Position numbers and translations under genes: made by a program. From contig NZ_CP059901.1 of assembly GCF_014127285.1 (NCBI RefSeq), positions 930,001 to 994,000 on the forward strand: DNA of 64,000 nucleotides, in the 5' to 3' direction. This DNA comes from Mumia sp. ZJ1417. GTDB taxonomy: Bacteria; Actinomycetota; Actinomycetes; Propionibacteriales; Nocardioidaceae. The notes under the pieces were generated by a model. The model ran no database searches and was not told the DNA's origin. It saw only the letters and a list, made by a program, of their open reading frames with translations. This document shows positions 54,277-62,647 of the stretch, one piece after another (within the stretch, counting starts at the first letter, position 1; each line of letters opens with the position of its first letter).

Positions 54277-55659
54277 ATGAGGAAGCTTCTGGTTCTCGGT
54301 GTGTCAGGGGTGTTGGCAGTCGGCCTTCAGGTCAACGTGGCCGCAGCAGCAGACAGGGAGACCGACGGACAGGCTGCGGCGCAGCAGGCGGAGCCGTCCG
54401 ACCCTCCGAAGGCTGAGGAGCCTGCCGAGGAGCCGGAGGCACCCGACGAGTCCGGAGGCGACGACGTCGCGTCCCCTGAGCCGTCGCCGGAGCCATCGAA
54501 GGACGACGAGGCCAAGCCTGAGACAAAGACCAGGCCAAGCCGGTGACGAAGAACGAGGCCAAGCCGGAGGTCGAGGACGAGACGCCCAAGCCCACGCCGA
54601 AGCGCCGGCGCGCGCCGACTTCGCGCCGTACAAGGTCGAGGCGTGGTGGAAGATGGCGCGCGTCGACGAGTCCGCGCTCGGCGGCTCGGGTCAGGTCTAC
54701 GCGGGGGCGTCCGAGCCCCCTCGACCTGCACGCCGACCCTCTACCGGGTCGTCTCGTACGACATCGAGAAGCAGGCCGACGAGGACCTGCTCCGCGAGCT
54801 GAAGGCAAGCGGCGTCTCGGCGGGAGAGGACGCGTCGCTCGACCCCGCGCCGTCGCGGATCGTCACGCTCGAGGACCCGTACCCGTGCGACCAGGAGGTC
54901 ACTCCTGTGAATCCGACCGTCCAGCAGGCGGTCTGCACGGGGCCAGGGCAGTACTCGCCGCCGTCGATCACGCTTCCGGCTGACACCGACCTGCTGTCGA
55001 CCACTGCCGACCCGGAGCCGGTCTTCGCCGACGACCTGCCGGACGGCTGGGTGGCGAACGCCGCTTACGGGTACGCCGACTACACGATCACGCTCACCGT
55101 CCCGGACTGCGTCGAGAAGGTGACGCCGCCGGCGCCGACCTGGGTCGACGACTGCGGCCCCGGCAACGGCTCCTGGGAGTTCACCGACACCGAGGCGTAC
55201 ACGTACTCCGAGACGGTCAACGAGGACGGGTCGATCACCGTGCGGGTGACGCCGAACGAGGGCTACTCGTTCCCGGAGGGCACCGTCACGGAGTGGACCG
55301 AGACCGACTCCGAAGAGCCGTGCCTCGTCGACGCGCCGCCACCGGTGTGGACCGACGACTGTGAGACGGTCGGCCGGTGGGAGTGCCGCCGGACGGCGAG
55401 CACTATCACTACGAGGTTGTCACCGGTCTCGGAGGAGTGCAGACGGTCACGCTCGTCGTCGACCTGCGCCAACCCGCAGACACGTGTGCCGGACAGCCCG
55501 GACACACCGGTCGGCTTCGAACCGCCGTCGAGCACGCCGCCGCTGCCGAACGCAGGTGGCACTGCGCTGGCCCCGGCCGCGTTGGGGCTGCTGTTCGTGG
55601 TGGCAGGCGGACTGCTGCTCGGTCTGCGCCGACGCTTGAGCGCCGCCGCGGTGCGCTGA
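54277..55659 (+). pseudogene. Sortase-anchored surface protein gene, multiply frameshifted
   Basis: Start ATG 54277 after gggggag gives a signal peptide (MRKLLVLGVSGVLAVGLQ...AAAADRE) and a Glu/Pro-rich stalk. Sensible protein then jumps frame at least five times: into DQAKPVTKNEAKPEVEDE near 54530, ARADFAPYKVEAWWKMARVD near 54605, TCTPTLYRVVSYDIEKQAD near 54725, VPPDGEHYHYEVVTGLGGV near 55385 and back to RVPDSPDTPVGFEPPSS near 55490. The C-terminus is a cell-wall sorting signal: PLPNAGG, hydrophobic helix (LGLLFVVAGGLLLGL) and RRR tail, stop at 55659. Two repeated modules with VWTDDC/TWVDDCG are seen. Either decayed or a poorly read stretch; the flanking genes are intact. Confidence 0.7.
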
Positions 55660-55678
55660 CGAGGCGCCGCAGTGGTGG

Positions 55679-56224
55679 TCAGGACCGCCGCCACTGTGGC
55701 GCGAGGACCGACCAGACCTCCATGTCGCGCCGTTCCCCTCGGTACAGATAGCTCTCGCGCAGCACGCCCTCCTTCGTCATCCCGAGGCGTCGCGCCACGG
55801 CGATGCTGGCCGCGTTCGCCGGACTGACCCGCCACTCCACGCGGTGGATGCCCCGCTCCTCGACAGCCCAGTCGATGATCACGCGGACGGACCGGCTGAC
55901 GAGGCCATTGCCCACGGCCGACGGCTCCAGCCAGCAGCCCGCCTCGGCCGTGCCCTGCGGGACGTCCATCGTCCGGAAGAGGACTCCTCCCACCAGCGTT
56001 CCCGCCACCCAGATCCCGAAGATCCGGCCGGTGTCGGTGGCAGCCTTCTCGGCGTACCGCTCGAGGAAGGCGCGGCTCGACTCCAGGTCGGTGACGGCGT
56101 CGGGGAGCGCGACATGCTGCCCGATGAACTCACGTCCTCGGTCCATGTGGTCGAGGAGCTCCTCTGCCCGCCATGGTTCGAGAGGGCCCAGCTCCGCACC
56201 GTCGCCCAGCGATGTCGCGTGCAT
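55679..56224 (-). CDS. GNAT acetyltransferase (RimJ/RimL type)
   Basis: 181 residues: MHATSLGDGAELGPLEPWRAEELLDHMD, then IWVAGTLVGGVLFRTMD, EAGCWLEPSAVGNGLVSRSVRVIIDWAVEERGIHRVEWRVSPANAASIAVARRLGMTKEG (given here in parts; CoA loop VGNGL near residue 116). It resembles ribosomal-protein acetyltransferases of the RimL group. The ATG at 56224 follows ggaggg; the longer frame upstream is not protein-like. It converges with the broken surface gene. Confidence 0.85.
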   Translation of the reverse strand: MHATSLGDGAELGPLEPWRAEELLDHMDRGREFIGQHVALPDAVTDLESSRAFLERYAEKAATDTGRIFGIWVAGTLVGGVLFRTMDVPQGTAEAGCWLEPSAVGNGLVSRSVRVIIDWAVEERGIHRVEWRVSPANAASIAVARRLGMTKEGVLRESYLYRGERRDMEVWSVLAPQWRRS

Positions 56225-56312
56225 CGTCACCCTCCAGGTCAGGACCGGCGCGCACCGGGCGGGAATCGTCTCACGACCGGACGCGAGAAGGCGTGGACGA
56301 GGCCGATCCGAG

Positions 56313-56666
56313 CTAGGTGCTGGCCTCCCACCCGTCGTACTCGCCGTCGGTGACCGAGGCGGCGAGGCTCTCGAAGAACGCGCGCGCCTCACGGACCGCG
56401 TCGGGCGAGACCACCGCCTCGTCTCGCTCGGCGACGATCACCCATCCGTTGCCGTCGGCGGCGGTGTCGACGTCCTGCACGTGCCAGCCGGCGTCGCGGG
56501 AGGCGTCGGCGACCGTACGAGCGCCCGACTCGTCGGCGGCATAGACGTAGTGCAACCAGTGACGCGGGTGCGCGAGGTCGCTGCGCTTGGAGAGTTCGGC
56601 GAGCAGGGCGTCGTCGAAGTCGTTGCCCGTCGACGGGAGCGTCGGTCTCCTCCTGAACAGCGCCAT
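56313..56666 (-). CDS. RraB-family ribonuclease E inhibitor-like protein
   Basis: 117 residues. GNDFDDALLAELSKRSDLAHPRHWLHYVYAADE and AGWHVQDVDTAADGNGWVIVAERDEAV match the RraB domain, which in E. coli binds RNase E and changes RNA decay. The acidic patch and SRDAGWHV region fit the family. In actinobacteria its partner is not proven. Start ATG at 56666 (MALFRRRPTLPSTG); the longer upstream frame looks non-coding. Confidence 0.8.
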   Translation of the reverse strand: MALFRRRPTLPSTGNDFDDALLAELSKRSDLAHPRHWLHYVYAADESGARTVADASRDAGWHVQDVDTAADGNGWVIVAERDEAVVSPDAVREARAFFESLAASVTDGEYDGWEAST

Positions 56667-56695
56667 GGGCGGAGTCTCCCATGGGAGTCGGCCGG

Positions 56696-57370
56696 CTACG
56701 CCCTGAGCGAGGGCTCGACCACGGCACGCTCGTTCGGAACGCCTTCGGCGTGGGCGACCGATCCGGAGCGACCGCGGGGCCACTCGCGGTAGTCGCGAAA
56801 CGCCACAGGGAGGCCGTGTGCCGCCTCGACGTCCGCGCTGTCGGTCACCTGGACGTGCACGTGCGGCTGGGTCGAGTTGCCGGAGTTGCCGCACTCACCG
56901 AGCTGCTCGCCCGTACGGACCGTGTCGCCGACCCCGACCCGCAGCGAGCCGCGCCGGAGGTGGACGAGCGTGACGAAAGCGCCCTCGGATGCGATCGTCA
57001 GGTGATTCCCCGCGATCGCGCGGATCCCCTCGCGGACCCGCCGCGCCTGCCCCAGCGCGTACCGGACGAGCGCGAGCTGCGAGCGCCGTGCCTCATGGTC
57101 GATCTCGCCGTCGTGCACCGCGACGACCGTCCCGTCGCACGGCGCGAGGATCGGGCGGCCGTACGCGAAGAACCGCTCCGGCGGCTCCGTCGCGAGGATC
57201 GTGCGCCAGTCCCTGGTGGGTGCAGTGCGGCCCCTGTCGTCGACGCCGACGAAATCGATCGCGTACGCGCTGCCCATCAGCAGCGTGCCGTGGCTCGGGA
57301 CACGGTGGGCGGGGCTGTTCTGGACGAGCCAGCGGCCGGTGAACGGCAGGTCGAGCACGACGGTCGTCAC
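56696..57370 (-). CDS. M23-fold (LytM-like) protein lacking a zinc ligand
   Basis: 224 residues with a LytM/M23 beta core: GDTVRTGEQLGECGNSGNSTQPHVHVQV has the final HxH motif (about residues 170-172) and HLTIASEGAFVTLVHLRRGS the first strand pair. The position of the usual first motif HxxxD reads AYAID (in LLMGSAYAIDFVG), so the first zinc His appears absent. No signal peptide is seen. GTG at 57370 is the likely start, with weak ribosome site. It may be a non-catalytic relative of peptidoglycan endopeptidases. Confidence 0.75.
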   Translation of the reverse strand: MTTVVLDLPFTGRWLVQNSPAHRVPSHGTLLMGSAYAIDFVGVDDRGRTAPTRDWRTILATEPPERFFAYGRPILAPCDGTVVAVHDGEIDHEARRSQLALVRYALGQARRVREGIRAIAGNHLTIASEGAFVTLVHLRRGSLRVGVGDTVRTGEQLGECGNSGNSTQPHVHVQVTDSADVEAAHGLPVAFRDYREWPRGRSGSVAHAEGVPNERAVVEPSLRA

Positions 57371-57380
57371 ACGACCGAGG

Positions 57381-57978
57381 CTACTGACACGTGAGATCGC
57401 CGGTCCCGTCTTCGCCGTCGTCGCACCCACGTGCGGACTCTGCCGTGCCCCGGAACGCGAGGGTGGGGCCGGACGCGTTCATGGTGCGCGGGCGGCCCAG
57501 CACCGACACGACAACCTCCGGCGAGTCACCGAAGCCGAGGGTCATGTTCTGCCAGAGGCAGCCGCTCGGGTCGGACACCATCCACGTCCAACTGGTCGTC
57601 GACCCGCCGCGCGGAAGCTCTTCCCCGCCGGTGCCGGAGACCAGGATCGCGCTGCCGTCGTCGGTGTTCGTCGACAGCACCCAGTTCAACGGGGCGCGCG
57701 ACGTCGCCCGCACACCGTTCGCGGTCGGCCACCGGATCGACTCCACGGTGATCGGCGCGGGGGAATCGTTCCGTACGACGACGGCGACGCGGCAGTGAAG
57801 CCGTGAGTCCACCCGTTGCTGCGGACGGGCTTCGCCGCGTGCGACTCCGGGTCGTCGCAGATCGGCGGTATGCCCGAGATCACGGTGACGCGGCCGGCGG
57901 ACCGCGGAGGCCGAGACCCCATCCGGCCGTACCGACGACCGTGAGGACGACCAGGGAGGCGAGGGCGATGACAAGCAT
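57381..57978 (-). pseudogene. Membrane-anchored protein gene, frameshifted twice
   Basis: Reading from ATG 57978 gives a helix (MLVIALASLVVLTVVGTAGW) that stops early; the next coding frame gives GRVTVISGIPPICDDPE and SHAAKPVRSNGWTHGF; the third gives HCRVAVVVRNDSPAPITVES through NMTLGFGDSPEVVVSVLG to the stop at 57381. All three parts look like protein of one gene: an N-terminal anchor and an external Ig-like or carbohydrate-like domain with Cys residues. The cause is either decay or base errors. Family unknown. Confidence 0.6.
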
Positions 57979-58150
57979 TCGGCGGCTGCGAGGTACGTGC
58001 GGATCATCGCGAACTCCAACACCGCCTCGCAGGCGATTCGCGGATCCGGAGTGGCCGGCGACCGTTTTTGGCCCGTTGCACCGCCCTGACTGGTATGACA
58101 CCAGCGCCGCTTAACCTGGGCACCCCGTCCCCTCACGAGGAGCTGATTCC

Positions 58151-58990
58151 TTGTCCACCCCGGACATCCACCGTGCCGAACCTGGGCCCGTCCCCGCCCG
58201 CCCGATCTCACCGGCCGGGGCGGTGCCGCCCGACCCCACCGCCGCCGTCTCGATCCGCAACCTGTGCAAGTCCTTCGGTGAGAAGCTCGCGGTCGGCGGC
58301 GTGAGCCTCGACATCCCTGCCGGCTCGTTCTACGGCATCGTGGGCCCCAACGGTGCGGGCAAGACGACGACCCTCTCGATGGCGACGGGCCTGCTGCGAC
58401 CTGACCTCGGTCACGTCTCGATCCATGGCGTCGACGTCTGGCGCAGCCCGTACGAGGCCAAGCGTCTTCTGGGGGTGCTTCCCGACGGGCTGCGTCTGTT
58501 CGACCGGCTGACCGGTGCTCAGCTCATCGCGTACGCCGGCGAGCTCCGCGGGCTCGACCGCGCCACCGTGCGTTCCCGTACGGCCGACCTGCTCGGCGCG
58601 CTCGGTCTCACCGAGGCTGCCGACACCCTGGTCGTCGACTACTCGGCAGGCATGACCAAGAAGGTCGCGCTCGCGTCCGCGCTCGTCCACGCCCCCCGCG
58701 TGATCGTCCTCGACGAGCCGTTCGAATCGGTCGATCCGATCTCGGCCGCGGGCATCCGCGAGCTCCTGACCGGGTTCGTGCAGACCGGCGGCACGGTCGT
58801 CGTGTCCTCGCACGTGATGGACCTCGTCCAGCGGATGTGCTCCCACGTCGCGGTGATCGCGCGCGGCCTTCTCCTCGCCTCCGGGACGGTCGACGAGGTG
58901 CGCGCCGGAGAGTCGCTCGAGGACAGGTTCGTGCAGCTCGTCGGCGGGCCGCAGTCCACGGGAGGGTTGTCGTGGTTGCAGTCATCCTGA
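58151..58990 (+). CDS. ABC-2-type transporter ATPase
   Basis: 279 residues with Walker A GPNGAGKTTTLS (about residues 71-82), signature variant YSAGMTKKVALASAL, Walker B VIVLDEPFESVDP and SSHVMDLVQRM switch region. The first about 35 residues are a Pro-rich tail. TTG at 58151 (gagg upstream) is the likely start. Its last 19 nt overlap the permease gene, which follows on the same strand; the pair forms an exporter of unknown substrate. Confidence 0.87.
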   Translation: MSTPDIHRAEPGPVPARPISPAGAVPPDPTAAVSIRNLCKSFGEKLAVGGVSLDIPAGSFYGIVGPNGAGKTTTLSMATGLLRPDLGHVSIHGVDVWRSPYEAKRLLGVLPDGLRLFDRLTGAQLIAYAGELRGLDRATVRSRTADLLGALGLTEAADTLVVDYSAGMTKKVALASALVHAPRVIVLDEPFESVDPISAAGIRELLTGFVQTGGTVVVSSHVMDLVQRMCSHVAVIARGLLLASGTVDEVRAGESLEDRFVQLVGGPQSTGGLSWLQSS

Positions 58991-60537
58991 GGATGAAGCT
59001 GACGCTGGTCCTCAACGGGTTCCGGCGCTCGGTGTGGCAGACGGTCGGATTCGTCCTGGCTTCGTTGTACGCCCTCTTCGTCGTCGGTGTCGTCCTCGCG
59101 GCGTCTATCGGTCTCTCATTCGTCGACATCGACCTGGCGCGCGACGTTCTGGTGGTCGGGAGTGCGGTCGTGGTCGTCGGGTGGTGGGTGCTGCCGCTGC
59201 TGAGCTTCGGGCTCGACGCGACGCTCGACCCGCGGCGCTTCCAGCAGTTCGCGATCCCGCGCCGCGACCTGGTGACCGGCCTCGCGGTTGCGGGGATGGT
59301 CGGTGTCCCGGGAGCCGCGACCGTTCTGGCGGCGCTGTCGACGTCGCTCGCATGGTGGCACGAGCCGATCGCGTTGATCGCCGCGGTCGTCGGCGCCGCG
59401 CTCGGGGTCGCGATGTGCGCGGTCGGTTCGCGCGCCTTGGCGGCGCTGATCGCTCCGCTGATGGAGTGGCGCCGCTTTCGCGAGGTCGCGGCCGTCGTCG
59501 TCATCGTGCCGCTGATCATGCTCGCGCCGATGGCCAGCCGCCTGATCGGCACCATGGGGGATCCCGACGAGTGGTTGCCGCAGGTCGCCGACGTGCTGTC
59601 GTGGACCCCGTTCGGGGCTCCGTGGTCGCTCGGCGGCGATGTCGCAGAGGGCCAGTGGCTGTTCGCCGGAGCTCGCCTCCTCGTCTCGGTCGCATCCGTC
59701 GCGCTGCTGCTCGTGGCGTGGGATGCCGCACTCACGCGGACCCTCGTACGCCCGCCGTCGCGGGGCCCGGTCGCGCGCGGCCAGGGCTACGGCTGGTTCG
59801 ACCGCCTGCCCGCGACGCGTTCGGGTGCGATCGCCGCGCGATGCCTCACGTACTGGCAGCGTGACCCGCGCTACGCCGGCTCGGTGGCGTTCTTGCCGTT
59901 CATCCCGATCCCGTTCATCGTGTTCGGCGGACTCGAGGGCAACACCAGCTTGCTGCTGATGGCGCCGATCGTCGCGTACGTGCTGGGCTTCGCGATCTCG
60001 GCCGACTTGTCGTACGACAACACGGCCTTCTGGCTCCACGTGACGACCGGCGTGCGCGGTGTCGCCGATCGCTGGGGACGCGTGACCGCTGCGTCGATCC
60101 TGGCCGTGCCCACGGTCCTGCTCCTCGCGGTCGGCGGAGCCTGGGCCTCGGGTGAATGGGACCGGTTGCTTGCCGTGCTCGGGGCTTCGTTCGGCGTGCT
60201 GATGGTGGCGCTCGGAGCGTCGTCGGTGCTGTCGGCACGCTTCCTCTACGCGGTCCAGAAGCCGGGCGAGGGCATGTTCGCGCAGCCGCAGGGATCGACG
60301 ACGGCGATCCTCGTCGCCCAGACGATCGGGATGCTCGCCGTCGGCCTGCTGTCCGCCCCGACCCTCGTCGCGTTCACGATCGCCCTCGCGACAGGTGGGA
60401 TGTGGGCGACCGCGCTCACGGTGGTGCTCGGTCTCGGCTCGGGCATCGCGCTGCTGATCATCGGTGTCCGCAAGGGCGGGGAGATCGTGGACCGCCGCGG
60501 GCCCGAGATTCTGCAGCAGATCGCCGCCTGGGCCTGA
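58972..60537 (+). CDS. ABC-2-type transporter membrane subunit
   Basis: 521 residues with about twelve hydrophobic segments. It starts at GTG 58972 (VVAVILRMKLTLVLNGFRRSVWQ), just after gggaggg, and overlaps the ATPase gene by 19 nt. The conserved middle LTYWQRDPRYAGSVAFLPFIPIPF and AISADLSYDNTAFWLHVTTGVRGVADRWGR mark the actinobacterial ABC-2 exporter group. A strong intrinsic terminator (60561-60609) closes the operon. Confidence 0.85.
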   Translation: MVAVILRMKLTLVLNGFRRSVWQTVGFVLASLYALFVVGVVLAASIGLSFVDIDLARDVLVVGSAVVVVGWWVLPLLSFGLDATLDPRRFQQFAIPRRDLVTGLAVAGMVGVPGAATVLAALSTSLAWWHEPIALIAAVVGAALGVAMCAVGSRALAALIAPLMEWRRFREVAAVVVIVPLIMLAPMASRLIGTMGDPDEWLPQVADVLSWTPFGAPWSLGGDVAEGQWLFAGARLLVSVASVALLLVAWDAALTRTLVRPPSRGPVARGQGYGWFDRLPATRSGAIAARCLTYWQRDPRYAGSVAFLPFIPIPFIVFGGLEGNTSLLLMAPIVAYVLGFAISADLSYDNTAFWLHVTTGVRGVADRWGRVTAASILAVPTVLLLAVGGAWASGEWDRLLAVLGASFGVLMVALGASSVLSARFLYAVQKPGEGMFAQPQGSTTAILVAQTIGMLAVGLLSAPTLVAFTIALATGGMWATALTVVLGLGSGIALLIIGVRKGGEIVDRRGPEILQQIAAWA

Positions 60538-60560
60538 TCCCCGACGTACGTCACGACATC

Positions 60561-60609
60561 AGGACCCGACGTTCCTCCCCGAACAGGGGGTGGAACGTCG
60601 GGTCCTTTT
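60561..60609 (+). terminator. Intrinsic terminator after the ABC exporter operon
   Basis: Perfect 15-bp stem: AGGACCCGACGTTCC at 60561-60575 pairs with GGAACGTCGGGTCCT at 60592-60606, loop 16 nt, followed by TTTT at 60606-60609. It lies 24 nt after the permease stop. Confidence 0.9.
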
Positions 60610-60622
60610 GTCGGGATCTGCG

Positions 60623-60934
60623 TCAGGCGACCTCGTACGACCACAGCTCGCTCGTGACGGCGACAGGGGGCTTCTTCTCGCTGCCCTCGCCGCCACCCGC
60701 GCCACGGTGCCCATGAGCGAAGGCCGGCGACGTCTTCCACGCCTCGAACGCAGCCTCGTCGCGCCAGCGCGTGATGACGAGCCATGTCGTGCGGTCGTCG
60801 GTGGGCTTGAGCAGCTCGAAGCCTTCGAAGCCATCCACCCCGTCGACGGCGCCCGCGCGGGCGGCGAAGCGGTGGGCGAGCTCGTCCCCGGACTCGGCGG
60901 GGACCGTGATCGCGTTGATCTTGATAAGGGTCAT
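60623..60934 (-). CDS. mhuD: MhuD/IsdG-like heme-degrading monooxygenase
   Basis: 103 residues of the antibiotic-monooxygenase (ABM) fold with strong likeness to mycobacterial MhuD, which opens heme to a mycobilin and releases iron: KINAITVP (Asn7), ELAHRFAARAGAVDGVDGFEGFELLKP, VITRWRDEAAFEAW (Trp66) and AFAHGHRG with His74/His76 at the position of the heme-ligand His75. The residue numbers are from ATG 60934. The terminator of the exporter operon precedes its 3' end. Assignment is by resemblance. Confidence 0.78.
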   Translation of the reverse strand: MTLIKINAITVPAESGDELAHRFAARAGAVDGVDGFEGFELLKPTDDRTTWLVITRWRDEAAFEAWKTSPAFAHGHRGAGGGEGSEKKPPVAVTSELWSYEVA

Positions 60935-60979
60935 ACGTCCGATGCTAGGCCGGTCGTTCGTGACGGCGGCGAGTGGAGG

Positions 60980-61459
60980 TCACGGCCTCGGCCGCAGAAG
61001 GCGAGCTCCGAGGACGGAGAGCAGCACCGCCGACACGGCCGTCGCCGCGGCGACTCCCAGCCACACGCCGTTGCTCCCGGAGCTCCCGATCGCGTCGTCG
61101 AACAGCGGGGTGAGGCTCAGGAGGGCGTAGCCGGCGGCCACGACGAGCAGCGGGACGAAGACCAGAGCGAGGGCGCCGCCGAGTGCACGGGCGTACCCGA
61201 GGTCGGCGGATCGCCCGATCACCAGTCCCGCCACGAGGCCGGTGACGGCCAGCTCCACGATCGGGACGCCCAGGAAGACGACATGATCGCCCGTCTGGAC
61301 CTCGTCGTTCATGAAGTAGGCCAGCATCCAGGCCATGGGGAGCGCGAACAGCAGCACGACCACGGAGGCGATCAACGGTCCGGCGACACGTGCGACAGAC
61401 CGCCCGGTCGAGCCGCCCGGGAGGGTTCCAGGGATGTCCGAGGTGTGAGGCTTCGTCAT
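60980..61459 (-). CDS. Four-helix membrane protein
   Basis: 159 residues with four hydrophobic helices (VAGPLIASVVVLLFALPMAW; VPIVELAVTGLVAGLVIG; GALALVFVPLLVVAAGYALL; LGVAAATAVSAVLLSVLG). The ATG at 61459 (MTKPHTSDIPG) follows cctcggagc; a start at 61477 would add six residues. I recognise no family. It is divergent from nagA. Confidence 0.6.
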   Translation of the reverse strand: MTKPHTSDIPGTLPGGSTGRSVARVAGPLIASVVVLLFALPMAWMLAYFMNDEVQTGDHVVFLGVPIVELAVTGLVAGLVIGRSADLGYARALGGALALVFVPLLVVAAGYALLSLTPLFDDAIGSSGSNGVWLGVAAATAVSAVLLSVLGARLLRPRP

Positions 61460-61514
61460 GCTCCGAGGGTGGCACACGGCGGGTCGGCCGCCGTCGGCGC
61501 TCTAGGCTGATCCC

Positions 61515-62645
61515 GTGGCCCACCCGACTCTCCTTCCTGAGCACGTCGACGCCGAGCGCCTCGTGCTTCCCGACGGCGTCCTCGAGCACGGGTGGGTCGA
61601 GCATCGCGATGGCGTCGTGACCGCGGTCGGCCGCAGCGACGCGCCGGTGCCAGGGGCGTACCCGCTGCTCCTCCCCGGCTTCGTCGACCTCCACTGCCAC
61701 GGAGGCGGCGGCGCGTCCTTCGACGGTGGCCTGGACGCCGCGCGGACCGCGGCACGCGCCCACGCCCGGCACGGGACGACGGCCATGCTCGCGAGCCTCG
61801 TGTCGGCGCCGGTGGACGTCCTCGCCGAGCAGGTACGAGGGCTCGCCGCGGCGATCCGTACGGGCGAGCTCGGGCCCGTCCGCGGCATCCACCTCGAGGG
61901 CCCGTTCCTCTCGCCGGACCACCGCGGCGCGCACGACCCGGACGCGCTGACCCTCCCGACGGAGGAGGCGGTGGCGACACTCATCGAGGCAGGCGGCGGT
62001 CTCGTCCGGATGGTGACGCTTGCTCCTGAGCTGCGCGGCGGGCTCGAGGCCATCGAGCAGCTCGCCGCCGCGGGGGTCGTCGCGGCTGTCGGGCACACCG
62101 ACGCCGACTACGCGCTGGCCGCCGAGGCGTTCGCCCGCGGCGCGACCGTGCTGACCCACGCGTCGAACGCCATGCTCCCGATCCACCACCGCGCCCCCGG
62201 CCCGATCGTGGCCGCGCTCGACGCTCCGGGGGTCGCGCTCGAGCTCATCCTCGACGGGGTCCACCTGCACGACGCTTGGGCGCGCCGGCTGCTCCTCGAT
62301 GCCGGATCACGCGGAGTGCTTGTCACGGACGCGATGGCTGCCGCCGACGCGCGCGACGGCGCGTACGAGCTCGGAGGGCTCATCGTCGAGGTTGCCGACG
62401 GCACCGCGCGACTCGTCGACACCGGCGCGATCGCGGGCAGCACGCTGACGATGGACACGGCGGTACGACGCGCGCTGGGCGTGCTGGGGCTCGATCCCGT
62501 CGCCGTCGCCAGCGCCGCATCGTGCGCTCCGGCGACCGCGCTCGGCCTGCCCGGAGGAACGATCGCGGTCGGCGGTCCGGCGAACCTCGTCGCGCTCGAC
62601 GCCTCGTACGAGATCGCCGCGGTGCTCTCCGCGCCGACCCCCTGA
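61515..62645 (+). CDS. nagA: N-acetylglucosamine-6-phosphate deacetylase
   Basis: 376 residues; removes acetate from GlcNAc-6-phosphate in amino-sugar recycling. Amidohydrolase marks are complete: metal loop DLHCHGGGGASF (about 59), EGPFLSPDHRGAHDP, AVGHTDADYALAAEA, LTHASNAMLPIHHR, LELILDGVHLHD and VTDAMAAADARDG with the catalytic Asp (about 275). GTG start at 61515. No nagB or transporter lies in view; the gene is alone between divergent and convergent neighbours. Confidence 0.93.
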   Translation: MAHPTLLPEHVDAERLVLPDGVLEHGWVEHRDGVVTAVGRSDAPVPGAYPLLLPGFVDLHCHGGGGASFDGGLDAARTAARAHARHGTTAMLASLVSAPVDVLAEQVRGLAAAIRTGELGPVRGIHLEGPFLSPDHRGAHDPDALTLPTEEAVATLIEAGGGLVRMVTLAPELRGGLEAIEQLAAAGVVAAVGHTDADYALAAEAFARGATVLTHASNAMLPIHHRAPGPIVAALDAPGVALELILDGVHLHDAWARRLLLDAGSRGVLVTDAMAAADARDGAYELGGLIVEVADGTARLVDTGAIAGSTLTMDTAVRRALGVLGLDPVAVASAASCAPATALGLPGGTIAVGGPANLVALDASYEIAAVLSAPTP

Positions 62646-62647
62646 CG

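Noticed and set aside
57391-57798. 135-codon plus-strand frame opposite the broken anchor gene
   Set aside because: Antisense shadow; the minus strand reads as protein in successive frames with Cys and beta-strand patterns.
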